Source: Cellulomonas fimi (GTDB taxonomy: Bacteria; Actinomycetota; Actinomycetes; Actinomycetales; Cellulomonadaceae). Taken from it: a stretch of 64,000 nt of DNA. Shown here in pieces: positions 26,348-35,658 of this stretch. Below the pieces are notes generated by a model. It was not told the origin of the DNA, did not search any database, and was given only the letters and a program-made list of their open reading frames with translations. The stretch's first letter is position 1, and the number at the start of each line of letters is the position of its first letter. The DNA lies in NCBI RefSeq assembly GCF_012952065.1, contig NZ_JABCJJ010000003.1, positions 62,001-126,000 on the forward strand. The letters are read 5' to 3'. The translations under genes were made by a program, and so were the position numbers.

Positions 26348-26484
26348 CATTGACAGAACCCTGACGGTTCACGTTCGCGCTGGTAGACGGCTCGGTGTAG
26401 GCATGAGTCAGCCAGTGCCGTCATCACGGTGTCAATGTCGCAGCGATGCGGACAACCACGAGCCCGGACATTGACAGAGCCCTG
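26348..26484. repeat. Two TTGACAG repeats in a gene-free region upstream of 26299
   Basis: CATTGACAGAACCCTG at 26348-26363 and CATTGACAGAGCCCTG at 26469-26484 match at 15 of 16 bases. The second copy is also a palindrome (TTGACAG, AGCC, CTGTCAA, at 26471-26488). A second repeat, ACGACGGGTCCTGC at 26539-26552 and 26557-26570, lies beyond. This ~345-base stretch between 26300 and 26644 has no convincing gene. The proximal copy is 49 bases upstream of the 26299 start, so they may be regulator sites. Confidence 0.35.
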
Positions 26485-26644
26485 TCAACGTCAGCGCGGT
26501 CACGGTCACGGTCGCGGGCGTCGGCCGCTCCATCGAGCACGACGGGTCCTGCAAGTACGACGGGTCCTGCGCCGATGCCCCGGGGCCGGTGGACGCGGTT
26601 GTCAACGCCTCACGCCGCCAACGCGACCTCGGCGACGGCGGCCG

Positions 26645-26854
26645 TCAGGCCTTGACCGGTGGCACGAACCAGCTCACCGAGCGCATGACATCGTTCGCCC
26701 GCAACCATTCGAACCGCTCCGTGGCGGAAGCGGCCGGGTCGTCGCGCCAGGACACCATCACGTGCGTCGGTGTCCAACGAATCGCGCGGGGGGCGCGCCA
26801 CTCCTCCGCCCCGTCCTCCCAGACCACGTGGGCGATCACCGGGATCTCCCCCAT
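26645..26854 (-). CDS. Small SOS-associated protein, unknown function
   Basis: 69 residues if started at ATG 26854 (MGEIPVIAHVVWEDG). The frame is open upstream, and a GTG at 26920 with AAGGTG seven bases before it is an alternative that adds 22 residues of low-complexity sequence. The core has HVVWEDGAEEWRAPRAIRWT, THVMVSWRDD and WLRANDVMRSV, suggesting a small beta barrel; I recall similar small genes near SOS mutasome genes in actinobacteria, but cannot verify this. A perfect LexA box lies 82 bases upstream of the ATG (16 upstream of the GTG), so it should be induced by DNA damage. Confidence 0.65.
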   Translation of the reverse strand: MGEIPVIAHVVWEDGAEEWRAPRAIRWTPTHVMVSWRDDPAASATERFEWLRANDVMRSVSWFVPPVKA

Positions 26855-26935
26855 CGGGCGCACGGGCGCGGTCCGCGGGACTTCCCGGTTGGCCACGCGC
26901 CGGCCATCGTCACCCGCCACAATCCGACACCTTGC

Positions 26936-26951
26936 TCGAACGCGTGTTCGA
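26936..26951. promoter_or_regulatory. LexA (SOS) box
   Basis: TCGAACGCGTGTTCGA matches the Gram-positive LexA consensus CGAAC-N4-GTTCG with perfect dyad arms, extended to GCTCGAAC and GTTCGAGC at 26934-26953. It lies between the prepilin peptidase stop and the small gene at 26645, both leftward, so only the small gene is placed to be controlled by it. Confidence 0.85.
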
Positions 26952-26997
26952 GCGTATCGCATGCCGGCCCGGCTCTCCCGCGGGACTGACGCCCCCC

Positions 26998-27474
26998 CTA
27001 CAGGGCCGCCACTCCCAGGGCTGCCAGGGCGCCGAGGATCATGAACGGGCCGAGCGGAAGTGTGCTTCGTCGACCCGCCCGCCTGATCATGAGCAGACCG
27101 ATGGCCACAGCCCCGGCCAGGACGAAGGTCAAGACCGCGGCCGCCAGCAGCGTCAGCCAGCCGAACCACCCGGTCATCAGCCCGACGACGCCGGCCAGCT
27201 TCACGTCACCGAACCCGAGCTCGCCGGGCACGGCGAGCGCGATGCCCAGGAACACCACGAACATGACCAGCGCACCGACGCCGGCACGTACCAGCGCGGA
27301 AGGGTCGCCTGCGTGCCAGGCGGACGCTACCAACGACGCGAGGACTCCCAGGGCTGTCGCGAGCAGGAGGCGATCCGGGAGCTTTCGGGTGCGGACGTCC
27401 ACAACACCGAGGACGACACCGCCGACCACGAAGGCCACCACCGCCGCGAGGGCGAAACCGTCGCTGGCCCACAT
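26998..27474 (-). CDS. Prepilin peptidase, A24 family (TadV/CpaA type)
   Basis: 158 residues from ATG 27474 (MWASDGFALAAVVAF), with five to six membrane helices. Both catalytic aspartates are present: GVVDVRTRKLPDRLLL (first Asp) and GELGFGDVKLAGVVGLMTGW (GFGDVK, second Asp). The protein has only the peptidase domain, as is typical for Tad systems, and would process the small pilin-like products at 17159-18737. It is set apart from the main pilus genes by about 1.9 kb. Confidence 0.88.
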   Translation of the reverse strand: MWASDGFALAAVVAFVVGGVVLGVVDVRTRKLPDRLLLATALGVLASLVASAWHAGDPSALVRAGVGALVMFVVFLGIALAVPGELGFGDVKLAGVVGLMTGWFGWLTLLAAAVLTFVLAGAVAIGLLMIRRAGRRSTLPLGPFMILGALAALGVAAL

Positions 27475-27605
27475 GCCCTCATCCTGGCGGAGCACAGCAG
27501 GCACAGCGATCGAGCATCAGTGGGTTGTGGAGAGCAGTCGCGGTGCCGCACCGCCCGGTGCACGGCGCGACCTCGTCGGCCCGGTGCCGCCTGCGCGTCG
27601 GAGCC

Positions 27606-28282
27606 CTACCCGCGCCCGTCACCCGGCCGGACGATCCCGGACTCGTACGCGTACACGATCGCCTGCGCGCGGTCGCGCACCCCCAGCTTGTGGAGCACCC
27701 GCTTGACGTGCGTGCGGACGGTCTCCTGCGAGATGTACAGCCGAGCCGCGAGCTCCGCGTTCGACGCCCCGGACGCCATGGCGAGGAGCACCTCGGTCTC
27801 GCGCTCGGTCAGCGGGTCCGCGAGCGGAGGCAGGGGCGCCGGCGCCGGGGTGCGCGCGAACGCCTCGATCAGTCGGCGGGTCACCGACGGCGACAACAAC
27901 GCCTCCCCCGCGGCGACCACCCGGACGGCGGCGATCAGGTCCTCCGGCGGCGTGCGCTGAGCAGGAACCCGGACGCACCCGCCCGGATCGCGGCGAACAC
28001 GTACTCGTCGTGCTCGAAGGTCGTCAGGATGACCACGCGGGTCGAAGGTGCCCGTACGCCCAGGAGCGCCGTGGCCTCGATGCCGTCCATCACCGGCATC
28101 CGGACGTCCACCAGCGCGAGGTCGGGCACCTGCCGGGCCACGAGCTCGACACCCTGCCGCCCGTCGGCGGCCTCCCCCACCACGACGACGTCGCCGGCGC
28201 TCTCCAGGATCATCCGCACACCCCTGCGCACGAGGTGGTCGTCGTCGACCAGCGCGACGCGGATCATCGGCCCACCGTTCAT
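27606..28282 (-). pseudogene. Frameshifted NarL/LuxR-type response regulator
   Basis: Two fragments in different frames form one gene. The first, from ATG 28282, is a receiver domain with the acidic pocket (VALVDDDH), the phosphoacceptor Asp in LALVDVRMPVMDG and the TTFEHDEYVFAAIRAGASGF region. At about 27960 the frame breaks: after GFLL the conserved LysAspAla is missing and the reading runs into RRRT and a stop at 27935. Continuing in the other frame from about 27955 gives VAAGEALLSPSVTRRLIE and an intact LuxR HTH (LTERETEVLLAMASGASNAE) to 27606. A net loss of about 4 bases at that site removes the conserved receiver lysine. It is coupled to the sensor gene by an ATGA overlap. Confidence 0.8.
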
Positions 28283-29423
28283 GCCCGCACCGGCAGCGTG
28301 CAACGCACGGACCACCCGCCGCGGGGGTCCGGGCCGACCTCGGCGGTGCCGCCCAACGCCTCGGCGCGGGCGCGGATGCCGACGAGCCCTCGCCCCGACG
28401 GGGACGCCGTCGCCGCCCGTCCCGGCGCCCGGTCGCTCACCCGCAGCCGCAGGGCGTCGTCGTCGTACCGGATCTCCACCTCGGCCGGCGAGCCGGCAGC
28501 GTGCTTGGCGACGTTGGTCAGCGCCTCCTGGACGACCCTGAACGCCGCCAGGTCGACCGGCCTCGTCAGGGCACGCGGGGTGCCCACGACCCGCACGTGC
28601 ACCGGCACCCCGGCCGCGGTGAGCTGGGCCGCCAGGTCGTCGACCGCCGCCAGGCCCCGGGCGGGCCGGCGGTCGGGCGGCGCGTCGAGCACGGCGAGCG
28701 CCTGGTCCAGATCCGCCAGCGCGTCCCGGCCGACGCCCTCCACGGTCGCCAGCGCGGCCGCGCTCGCCTCCGAGTCCCGCCCGAGCATCCGGCGGGCCGC
28801 ACCCGCCTGCAGCACCATGACGTTGAGCGCATGCCCGACCACGTCGTGAACCTCGTGCGCGATCCGGGCCCGCTCTGCGGCGACCGCCGCGGCCCGCTCG
28901 GACTCCCGCCGCTGCTCGGCCTCCTGCGCACGCCGAAGGAGGTCCTCGGCGGAACGGCGCCGCTGCCGCTCCGCCTGGCCGGCGACCCATGCCAGCGCCC
29001 ACACGGCGACCAGGAACCCCGGCAGCCACGGGACGCCCGACGACGGAACGAGCGTCCAGTACACGACGATCCCGGTCAGCCCGACGACCAGCCCGATCAC
29101 CGCCCGGACCCGGGTCGCCGCGTGCGCCCCCACCAGGTACAGGCTCACCGCGTTCGGGTACGGGTACAGGCCGGCGTCGTAGAACAGCGCGGCCATGGCC
29201 TCCAGCGCCGCCGAGCTCACCAGGTAGGCACGAGCGGGAACCGGCGACCGAACGCCAGCGCCCCGCCGATCGCCGCGGCCAGCACGAACGGCCACGGGGA
29301 CCCGGCGCGCTCGGCGACCGCCTCGGCGAACAGCAGCGCGATCGCCATCACCGCGAGGACGACACCCCAGACGCCGACGCCGTCGGCCTCACCTGGGCGC
29401 AGCAGCCTCCGGACGCCGCCCAT
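28279..29423 (-). pseudogene. Frameshifted histidine kinase, HisKA_3 type
   Basis: The frame from ATG 29423 encodes MGGVRRLLRPGEADGVG and a membrane helix region to GRRFPLVPT, where it stops near 29217. The adjoining frame continues exactly there with YLVSSAALEAMAALF, more membrane helices, a coiled stretch, the HisKA_3 motif RARIAHEVHDVVGHALNVM (phosphoacceptor His) and an ATPase domain (FRVVQEALTNVAKHAAG, GRGLVGIRARAEALGG). A one-base insertion at about 29225 would restore a single protein of about 381 residues. A shorter open frame from 29295 keeps most of the kinase, but lacks the first membrane segments and has a weak start. The partner regulator is also broken. Confidence 0.78.
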
Positions 29424-29431
29424 CACCCTCC

Positions 29432-30517
29432 TCACCCGCCAGTGGCGCCCGCACCCACGCGCTCGCCCCGCACAGCATCGCCGACCACGACGGCAAACGG
29501 GGCCAGAACCGCGAACGTGGCGAGCGCCAGCCCGAAGACCATCGGGCCGGCGAGCTCGAGCATCGAGCGACCCGCGTAGGCCTGCCCGATGACGAGCCCG
29601 GCGAGAACGGTGTACCCGGCCGCGCAGACCACCATGGTCCTGGTCCGCGTCGCCGGTCCCAGCCCGGACCTGCCGAGCAGCAGCGCCAGCACGCCCAGCA
29701 CCTGGATCCCGTGCAGGGCGACCGCGTGCGCAAGTTTGCCGGACCCCGCCAGACCGATCACCACCGCGGACGGGACGGCCTCGTTGGCCTCGACGTAGGC
29801 GAGCCCCCGGCCGAGCAGGTCGCCGCCGATCGCCGACCCGACCAGCACGAGGCCCAGACCCACGAGCACCCCGATCACCGTGGGGGCCGGTCGCCGCAGC
29901 CGCAGCGCGGCCCACAGCGCGAGCGCGGCGACGCCGACCCCGAAGACGACGATCGTCACGCCCATGAGCCCGAAGATCACCCCGTCCACCGGCGTCAGCA
30001 CGTTGAAGTGCGAGGCCACACCGCGCCACCGCTGCGCCGTGATGAGGGCGACCTCGGCCGCGCCGCCCCCCGCGGTCAGCGCGGTGGTCGTCCATCCCCA
30101 CCTCGGGCTGCGCGCCAGCACGCCCTGCACCCAGCCCGCCGACAGCAGGAACATGCCGAACGAGACACCGAAGAGGATCGGCTTGCGCCACGACACCGCA
30201 CCCTCCCAGGCGCCACCGTCCACGGCCCAGACCCCGACGTGCACGATCCCGGACCCCAGCAGCACGACGGCGGTCGCATACATCGCCCGCTGGTAACCGT
30301 GGCGAGGTGCCGCATCGGCCAGCGCACCACGCAGGAGGGCGAGGAACGCCACGACCGCACCGCGCAGGAGCCGCCGGGGACGCGGTGGGGCCGCGACGTC
30401 GCCGTCGTGCGGTGCGGTGCCGCCGGCTCCCGCCGGCCTGGTGGGCATCACGGTGGACGGCGGCGCAGGCCGCACAGCGGTGGACGGGGACGACGGGACG
30501 GCGCGCGTGATCGACAT
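29432..30517 (-). CDS. Polytopic membrane protein of unknown function
   Basis: 361 residues from ATG 30517 (MSITRAVPSSPSTAVRP); the frame is open above but upstream sequence is not coding-like. A Pro/Thr-rich cytosolic head of about 50 residues precedes roughly nine membrane helices (for example VVLLGSGIVHVGVWAVDGG, ILFGVSFGMFLLSAGWVQGV, VFGLALATFAVLAPFAVVV). Residues HVGVW and WRKPILFG resemble a haem or quinone-binding face but no signature is firm. It is followed nine bases later by the damaged histidine kinase, so it was probably the sensory or output partner of that system. Confidence 0.6.
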   Translation of the reverse strand: MSITRAVPSSPSTAVRPAPPSTVMPTRPAGAGGTAPHDGDVAAPPRPRRLLRGAVVAFLALLRGALADAAPRHGYQRAMYATAVVLLGSGIVHVGVWAVDGGAWEGAVSWRKPILFGVSFGMFLLSAGWVQGVLARSPRWGWTTTALTAGGGAAEVALITAQRWRGVASHFNVLTPVDGVIFGLMGVTIVVFGVGVAALALWAALRLRRPAPTVIGVLVGLGLVLVGSAIGGDLLGRGLAYVEANEAVPSAVVIGLAGSGKLAHAVALHGIQVLGVLALLLGRSGLGPATRTRTMVVCAAGYTVLAGLVIGQAYAGRSMLELAGPMVFGLALATFAVLAPFAVVVGDAVRGERVGAGATGG

Positions 30518-30741
30518 GGTCCCAGCCTCGCCATGACCCGATACCCGGTCGTCCTCCGCAGCGGGGACATCACCGTCACCCCGCGGGGTGACACCGCCGC
30601 GGCCCGCGCCGCGCCGGCGCAGCCGGACCGGGCCTCGGCACCGGAACGGCACCGCCAGCACACGCCCCCACGAGCCACCCCGGTAGCCGGAACAGACCCC
30701 ACCCAGCGCGACGGCGTCGTAGACAACGTGCTCGGGGCACG

Positions 30742-31464
30742 TCAGCGGGTAATGCGCATCCTCACCAGGTCGGTCCGCTGGAGGGATCGCCCATAGGCGA
30801 GCGGCTCGTTGTCGGGGCTGTAGGTCACCTGCACCGCACGAATGACGGGGCAGCCTGGGTCGAGCCCCAACGGCTCCGCGTCAGCTGCGTCGAGGGCGAC
30901 CGCTTCGATGTCAGTGACCGTGTGCGCGGTCGCCCCGCGTTGATGTCGGTTGAGCATCTCGAAGAGGTCGGTTTCCAGGCTCCGCATCGGCGCCGGGTCT
31001 ATCGGTCGCCCGAAAAGCTCCAGGGGGATGTGCTCATGCATCAGCGCGGCTGGTGTCCCGTCGACCGCGAAGAGTCGACGCACGAGCCACGCGGTGGCGC
31101 CGTTCGAAAGCTGGAGCGCCCGGCTCGCGTCCGGCGGGCACTCCACGCGCTCGCACGTCCCGTCGAGCAAGGTGACGATGCGTCCGCTGGACTGCACGCG
31201 GTCCCTGAACGATTGGATCGCTGACATGTTGAGCGACGCAACCGGGCGTGGCGGGTTGACGAACGTGCCTGCGCCCCAGCGCCGGTTGACGATCCCTTCC
31301 GTCGCCAGGATGCCGAGGGCCTCCCGCACCGTGCCGCGTGAGACGTCCATGGACTCGGCCAGGGTCTTCTCCGTGGGCAACTGGTCGCCCACCTCGAATC
31401 TCATGGCGATGAGATGACGGAGCCGCAGCAGGGCGCTCTGGACTGCCGTGTCTCGGTTGGCCAT
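30742..31464 (-). CDS. GntR-family regulator with UTRA domain, end of the peptide operon
   Basis: 240 residues. Winged helix at about 8-75 (RFEVGDQLPTEKTLAESMDV, SRGTVREALGILATEGIVNR), then a UTRA ligand domain (NGATAWLVRRLFAVDGTPAA, LMHEHIPLELFG, GCPVIRAVQVTYSPDNEPLA, YGRSLQRTDLVRMRI). It is last in the leftward peptide operon, 36 bases after the dipeptidase gene, and is the natural regulator of it. The putative operators at 41576-41619 are close to the first gene. The effector may be an amino acid or dipeptide. Confidence 0.88.
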   Translation of the reverse strand: MANRDTAVQSALLRLRHLIAMRFEVGDQLPTEKTLAESMDVSRGTVREALGILATEGIVNRRWGAGTFVNPPRPVASLNMSAIQSFRDRVQSSGRIVTLLDGTCERVECPPDASRALQLSNGATAWLVRRLFAVDGTPAALMHEHIPLELFGRPIDPAPMRSLETDLFEMLNRHQRGATAHTVTDIEAVALDAADAEPLGLDPGCPVIRAVQVTYSPDNEPLAYGRSLQRTDLVRMRITR

Positions 31465-31500
31465 TTCTCCTCTTCGACCGATCCGCGCTGAGCTGTGAGA

Positions 31501-32742
31501 TCACCAGACCTGATTGAGAACTCGCAGGGTATTGCCTCCGAGCACCTTCGTGATCTCGTCGTCGCTGTAACCATGGCGCACGAGCCATCCGGTGATGTTC
31601 CAGAAGCTCTCGCCAGGGTTCTCCAGCCCGTCGACGTACTCGACCTGCGGGTGGTCAAGCCGGCCCTCCTCCTTCTGGGCGTAGTTGCCGGCGTAGGTAC
31701 GGTGCACCGCCACGTGGTCGCCGAACATCGTGTCGGGCCCGAACGTCACGTGGTCGATGCCGACGAGGTCCACGCAGTACTGGAAATGGTCCATCACCGA
31801 TTCGAGCGTGTGCACGGGGTGGTCGGGCGACAGGGTGGTGTGAGGAGCCGCCTCGAGCCCGATCAGCCCACCGCGCTCGGCGCAGGCGATGATGACCTCG
31901 TCGGGCTTGAGCCGCGGGATCGGCCAGACCGCACGCGCGCCGGCGTGGGTGATCATCACGGGCACCTCCGACTGCTCGATCACGTCAAGGCTGGTCCGGT
32001 CGCCCGAGTGCGAGATGTCGATGAGCATGCCCAGCTTGTTCATTCGGGCCACGGCCCTGCGGCCGAACGCCGTGAGCCCGGCGTCGCCCTTCTCCGCCAG
32101 CCCCGAGCCCAGCATGTTCGACTGGGAGTACGCGATGCCCAGCTGCCGGACACCGAACCCGTACAGCATGTCCAGCCGGTCCAGCTCGTTCTCGATCATC
32201 GTCGAGCACTCGAACCCGGCGACGAGCGCCAGCCGACCGTTCGCCTTGGCGTCGAGGATGTCCTGGACCGACGTGGCGTGGACCACGTAGTCCTGCTTGG
32301 CCAGGTCGGCGAGCCGGAACCCCAGCGCGTAGATCATGTCGTCCCACTTCCAGCCGTGCTGGCTGGTCACGCACGACGCCCCGGCCATGAAGTTGTCGAC
32401 GACGGCCGTCAGGCCGGAGTGCGCGAGCCCCTCGTAGCCGGTGCGCTGCCGACCGGTCCGGTTGTAGCGGCGGATGCTCGCCTCGTCCTCGGGCAGCACG
32501 ATCGCGTGCTCGTGCAGGGAGATGACGATCTCGTCGCGCATGATCCGAACGACGCGGTGGGCCTCCTCGGGAGACAGCCCGCCGTCGTACGCGGGGACCC
32601 GGCCCACCTCGGCCGCGAGGTCGAAGTGCTGGTAGTCGACGCCGGGCTCGAGGTAGCCGTACGCACGGTAGCCCTGGTGGGCGGGCGCCGGCCCGGCCGC
32701 GGCCCGGGCGTTGTCGAGGGCGGAGGGTGCGGGAGTCGTCAT
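31501..32742 (-). CDS. M19-family (renal-type) dipeptidase 1
   Basis: 413 residues, cytosolic. M19 zinc-site motifs: LHEHAI near residue 80 (in place of the usual HND), the bridging Glu in AGFECSTMIEN, DISHSGDRTS, MITHAGARAVWP, and LVGIDHVTFGPD; the C-terminal GGNTLRVLNQVW is typical. The family cleaves dipeptides including those with a C-terminal D-residue. Closely similar to the protein at 40362-41564, with long blocks identical (CAERGG, GIEAAPHTTLSP), so the two arose by duplication and bracket the operon. It lies between the importer ATPase gene and the GntR regulator. Confidence 0.9.
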   Translation of the reverse strand: MTTPAPSALDNARAAAGPAPAHQGYRAYGYLEPGVDYQHFDLAAEVGRVPAYDGGLSPEEAHRVVRIMRDEIVISLHEHAIVLPEDEASIRRYNRTGRQRTGYEGLAHSGLTAVVDNFMAGASCVTSQHGWKWDDMIYALGFRLADLAKQDYVVHATSVQDILDAKANGRLALVAGFECSTMIENELDRLDMLYGFGVRQLGIAYSQSNMLGSGLAEKGDAGLTAFGRRAVARMNKLGMLIDISHSGDRTSLDVIEQSEVPVMITHAGARAVWPIPRLKPDEVIIACAERGGLIGLEAAPHTTLSPDHPVHTLESVMDHFQYCVDLVGIDHVTFGPDTMFGDHVAVHRTYAGNYAQKEEGRLDHPQVEYVDGLENPGESFWNITGWLVRHGYSDDEITKVLGGNTLRVLNQVW

Positions 32743-32760
32743 GGTGGGGAGTCCTTGTGG

Positions 32761-33771
32761 TCAGGAGGCCGTGGTCGCGGGCTGGGTCATGGGGAAGTGG
32801 CAGGCGAACGCCTGCTCCCTCGGGTCAGGGGCGGTCAGGGGTGGCTCCGTGGTGGCGCACACGTCCTGCGCCTTCCAGCAGCGGGTCCGGAACCGGCATC
32901 CCGACGGCGGGTCCACCGGGCTCGGCGGGTCGCCCTCCAGCAGTCGGCGTGACCGGGTCCCGCGCAGCGCGGGGTCCGGCACGGGGACGGCCGACAGCAG
33001 CGCCGAGGTGTACGGGTGCCGCGGCGTGTCGTAGACGTCGGTGCGGTCACCGAGCTCGGCCATCTTCCCGAGGTACATGACGCCGATCCGGTCGGAGATG
33101 TGCCGGACGACGGAGAGGTCGTGCGCGATGAAGACGTACGACAGGCCGAGCTCGCGCTGGAGCCGCTGGAACAGGTTGACGACCTGGGCCTGGATCGACA
33201 CGTCGAGGGCCGAGACCGGCTCGTCGCACACGATCACCTCCGGCTCGAGCGCGAGCGCCCGGGCGATGCCGATGCGCTGCCGCTGGCCGCCCGAGAACTG
33301 GAAGGGGTAGCGGTCCAGGTGGTCGGGGTTGAGGCCCACGAGCTCGACCAGCTCGTCGATCCGAGCCTCCCGACGGGCGCGCGGCAGCAGGTCCCGGTGG
33401 ATCTCGAACGGCTGCAGGAGCAGGTCCCGGACCGTGCGCCTGGGGTTGAGGGACGTGTACGGGTCCTGGAGCACGATCTGGACGCGGCGCCTGAGCACGC
33501 GGAGGTCGCGGCCCCGGGCGGCGTGCACGTCCTCGCCGCGCAGGGTCACCCGCCCTGCCGTGGGGCGTTCGAGCCCCACGATGGTCCGCGCGAGCGTCGA
33601 CTTGCCGCAGCCGGACTCCCCCACGATGCCCAGGGTCTCCGACGCCCGCAGGTCGAAGCTCACGCCGTCCAGGGCACGCACCACGTGCGGGCTCCGGCGG
33701 AGCAGCGACCCCCGCGCCGTGAAGTGCTTGGTCAGGTTCTCGACGCTCAGCACGACGTCAGGCATGGCCAT
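32761..33771 (-). CDS. Peptide ABC importer ATPase, DppF/OppF type
   Basis: 336 residues. Walker A GESGCGKST, Q-loop VLQDPYTSLNPR, signature FSGGQRQR, Walker B VIVCDEPVSALD, and the C-terminal oligopeptide extension with a Cys-rich GCRFRTRCWKAQDVC motif that is diagnostic of this subfamily. It pairs with the upstream ATPase as a heterodimer and drives import through the two permeases at 36836-38682. Overlaps that ATPase gene by 14 bases. Confidence 0.93.
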   Translation of the reverse strand: MAMPDVVLSVENLTKHFTARGSLLRRSPHVVRALDGVSFDLRASETLGIVGESGCGKSTLARTIVGLERPTAGRVTLRGEDVHAARGRDLRVLRRRVQIVLQDPYTSLNPRRTVRDLLLQPFEIHRDLLPRARREARIDELVELVGLNPDHLDRYPFQFSGGQRQRIGIARALALEPEVIVCDEPVSALDVSIQAQVVNLFQRLQRELGLSYVFIAHDLSVVRHISDRIGVMYLGKMAELGDRTDVYDTPRHPYTSALLSAVPVPDPALRGTRSRRLLEGDPPSPVDPPSGCRFRTRCWKAQDVCATTEPPLTAPDPREQAFACHFPMTQPATTAS

Positions 33772-34795
33772 GGAGCACCTCCTCGCGGCGGTGGCACGCG
33801 CTGAGGCGGCGCGTGCCCGGGGACAGGGGCTCGGGGTCGACGAGGGCGGGCCGCTCGACCGTGCAGCGCTCCACGACGGCGTCGCACCGCGGCGCGAACG
33901 CGCACCCGGGCGCCCTCCCCAGCAGGCTCGGTGGCGTGCCCGGGATCGCCCACAGGGTGTCGTCCTCGCGGTCCACGCGCGGGATGGACCGGAGCAGGCC
34001 GCGCGTGTACGGGTGCGCGGGGGCGGCGAACAGCTCGTGCACCGTGCCCTGCTCGACGATCCGCCCGGCGTACATGACCGCCACGGTGTCGGCGACCTCC
34101 GCGACGACGCCGAGGTCGTGAGTGATCAGCACCAGCCCCATGTCGAGCTCGCGCTGCAGGTCGAGGATCAGGTCCATGATCTGCGCCTGGACGGTCACGT
34201 CGAGAGCCGTCGTCGGCTCGTCCGCGATGAGGACGGTCGGCTCGAGGGCGAGAGCCAGGGCGATCATCACGCGCTGGCGCATCCCGCCGGAGAACTGGTG
34301 CGGGTAGTCGCGGGCGCGGTCCGCCGGCGCGGGGATGCGCACGCGCTCGAGCAGCTCCACCGCGCGTGCGGCCGCCGCCCGCCGGCCCATCCCCCGGCGG
34401 ACCCGCAGCAGCTCGGCGATCTGCTCGCCGACCGTGAAGACGGGGTTGAGCGACGAGAGCGCGTCCTGGAAGACGATCGCGATCTCCTCCCCGCTCACCC
34501 GCCGCCGCTCCTCGGCCGACGCGGTGAGCAGGTCCGCCCCCCGGAACAGCACGCTGCCGCCCGTCACACGGCCCGGCGGGTCCAGCAGCCCCATGACGGT
34601 CTGGGCGGTGACCGACTTCCCGGACCCGGACTCGCCGAGGAGGGCCAGGGTGCGGCCGGCGTGCACGTCGAGGCTCACACCCTGCAACGCGGGCAGGGCG
34701 CCGTCGCGCGTGTCGAACTCGACGCTCAGGTCACGCACGCTCAGGACGGGCGCGCGCACGTCGGTCGTCGGGCCGTCAAGCAGCGTCTCCGTCAT
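33758..34795 (-). CDS. Peptide ABC importer ATPase, DppD/OppD type
   Basis: 345 residues. Walker [11 protein letters not shown]-loop [12 protein letters not shown], signature [10 protein letters not shown], Walker [13 protein letters not shown] and H-loop ITHDL, followed by the C-terminal region ([20 protein letters not shown]) with clustered cysteines characteristic of peptide-type ATPases. Its ATG is inside the end of the alpha/beta hydrolase gene. Usual length. Confidence 0.93.
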   Translation of the reverse strand: MTETLLDGPTTDVRAPVLSVRDLSVEFDTRDGALPALQGVSLDVHAGRTLALLGESGSGKSVTAQTVMGLLDPPGRVTGGSVLFRGADLLTASAEERRRVSGEEIAIVFQDALSSLNPVFTVGEQIAELLRVRRGMGRRAAAARAVELLERVRIPAPADRARDYPHQFSGGMRQRVMIALALALEPTVLIADEPTTALDVTVQAQIMDLILDLQRELDMGLVLITHDLGVVAEVADTVAVMYAGRIVEQGTVHELFAAPAHPYTRGLLRSIPRVDREDDTLWAIPGTPPSLLGRAPGCAFAPRCDAVVERCTVERPALVDPEPLSPGTRRLSACHRREEVLHGHA

Positions 34796-35658
34796 ACCGG
34801 CGCCACCCCCGCACGGCGCAGGAAGTCACGGACCACGGCCTGGAAGCGCTCGGGCTCCTCAAGCTGCGGCGAGTGCCCGGAGTGCTCGAACACGACAAGC
34901 TCACCGTGCGCGACGCCGTCCGCGATCCGCTGCGACGCCGGGACGGGGGTGCGCCAGTCGTGCCGTCCGACGGTCACGAGCACGGGGCACGCGATCTCCC
35001 CAAGGCGCGGCGCGAGGTTGTACGCCGGCATGTTCACGCCGAAGGCGTAGTTGTGGGTCGCGTAGTGGTAGGTGGTGCTCGCGGCCTTGCGCTCGACCGC
35101 GGCCGGGTCGTAGCTGTGGTCGTAGAGCGGGAGGATCGCGCGCCAGTACCGCTCGAACTCGGCGTTGTCCGCGAAGCGCCCCGTCCCGATGCGCTCGATC
35201 GCCCACGGCTCGATGACGACGCGATCGGTCGACCTGGCGCGCTCGACCGCCAGGTGGTCGTGCTCGGTATCGGCCGCCGTGTCGCGGAGCACCAGGGCGC
35301 GCACGTGCTCCGGGTGGGCCAGCGTGTACTCCATCGCGAGGAAGCCGCCGTAGGAGCCGCCCGCCATGACGACGTCCCCTAGGTCGAGGCGGGTCCGGAT
35401 CGCCTCGATGTCTGCCACCCACTGCTCGTGGCTGAACGGGCCTTCGTCGGACGAGGCACCGGAGCCGCGCGCGTCGAACGTCACGATCCGGTACCCGTCC
35501 GCGAACGCCCCGAACGAGCGGACCGGCTCGGCCCGCGAACCCAGCCCCGGCGCGCCGTGGTGCACGACGATCGCCGGCGCGTCCTCGGGTCCGAGCATCT
35601 CGATGACCAGGCGGGCGCCGTTGATGGTCTCGGTGAACTGCTTGCTGACGGTGCTCAT
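34792..35658 (-). CDS. Alpha/beta hydrolase, proline iminopeptidase-like (S33)
   Basis: 288 residues from ATG 35658, which overlaps the M24-like gene's stop as ATGA; the frame is open about 290 bases further upstream but inside that gene. Oxyanion-hole region VVHHGAPGLGS (HGGPG-like), DARGSGASSDEG, nucleophile Ser in GGSYGG, and the acid and His in HDWRTPVPASQ and FEHSGHSP. Cap-domain positions fit S33 prolyl iminopeptidases, which release N-terminal proline. It probably cleaves imported peptides in the cytosol. Confidence 0.85.
   Translation of the reverse strand: MSTVSKQFTETINGARLVIEMLGPEDAPAIVVHHGAPGLGSRAEPVRSFGAFADGYRIVTFDARGSGASSDEGPFSHEQWVADIEAIRTRLDLGDVVMAGGSYGGFLAMEYTLAHPEHVRALVLRDTAADTEHDHLAVERARSTDRVVIEPWAIERIGTGRFADNAEFERYWRAILPLYDHSYDPAAVERKAASTTYHYATHNYAFGVNMPAYNLAPRLGEIACPVLVTVGRHDWRTPVPASQRIADGVAHGELVVFEHSGHSPQLEEPERFQAVVRDFLRRAGVAPV

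Noticed and set aside
28279-29295. Histidine kinase taken as an intact gene from 29295
   Set aside because: The start is inside a frame shared with clear upstream kinase sequence in another phase; joining the two gives a full-length sensor, so a frameshift is likelier.
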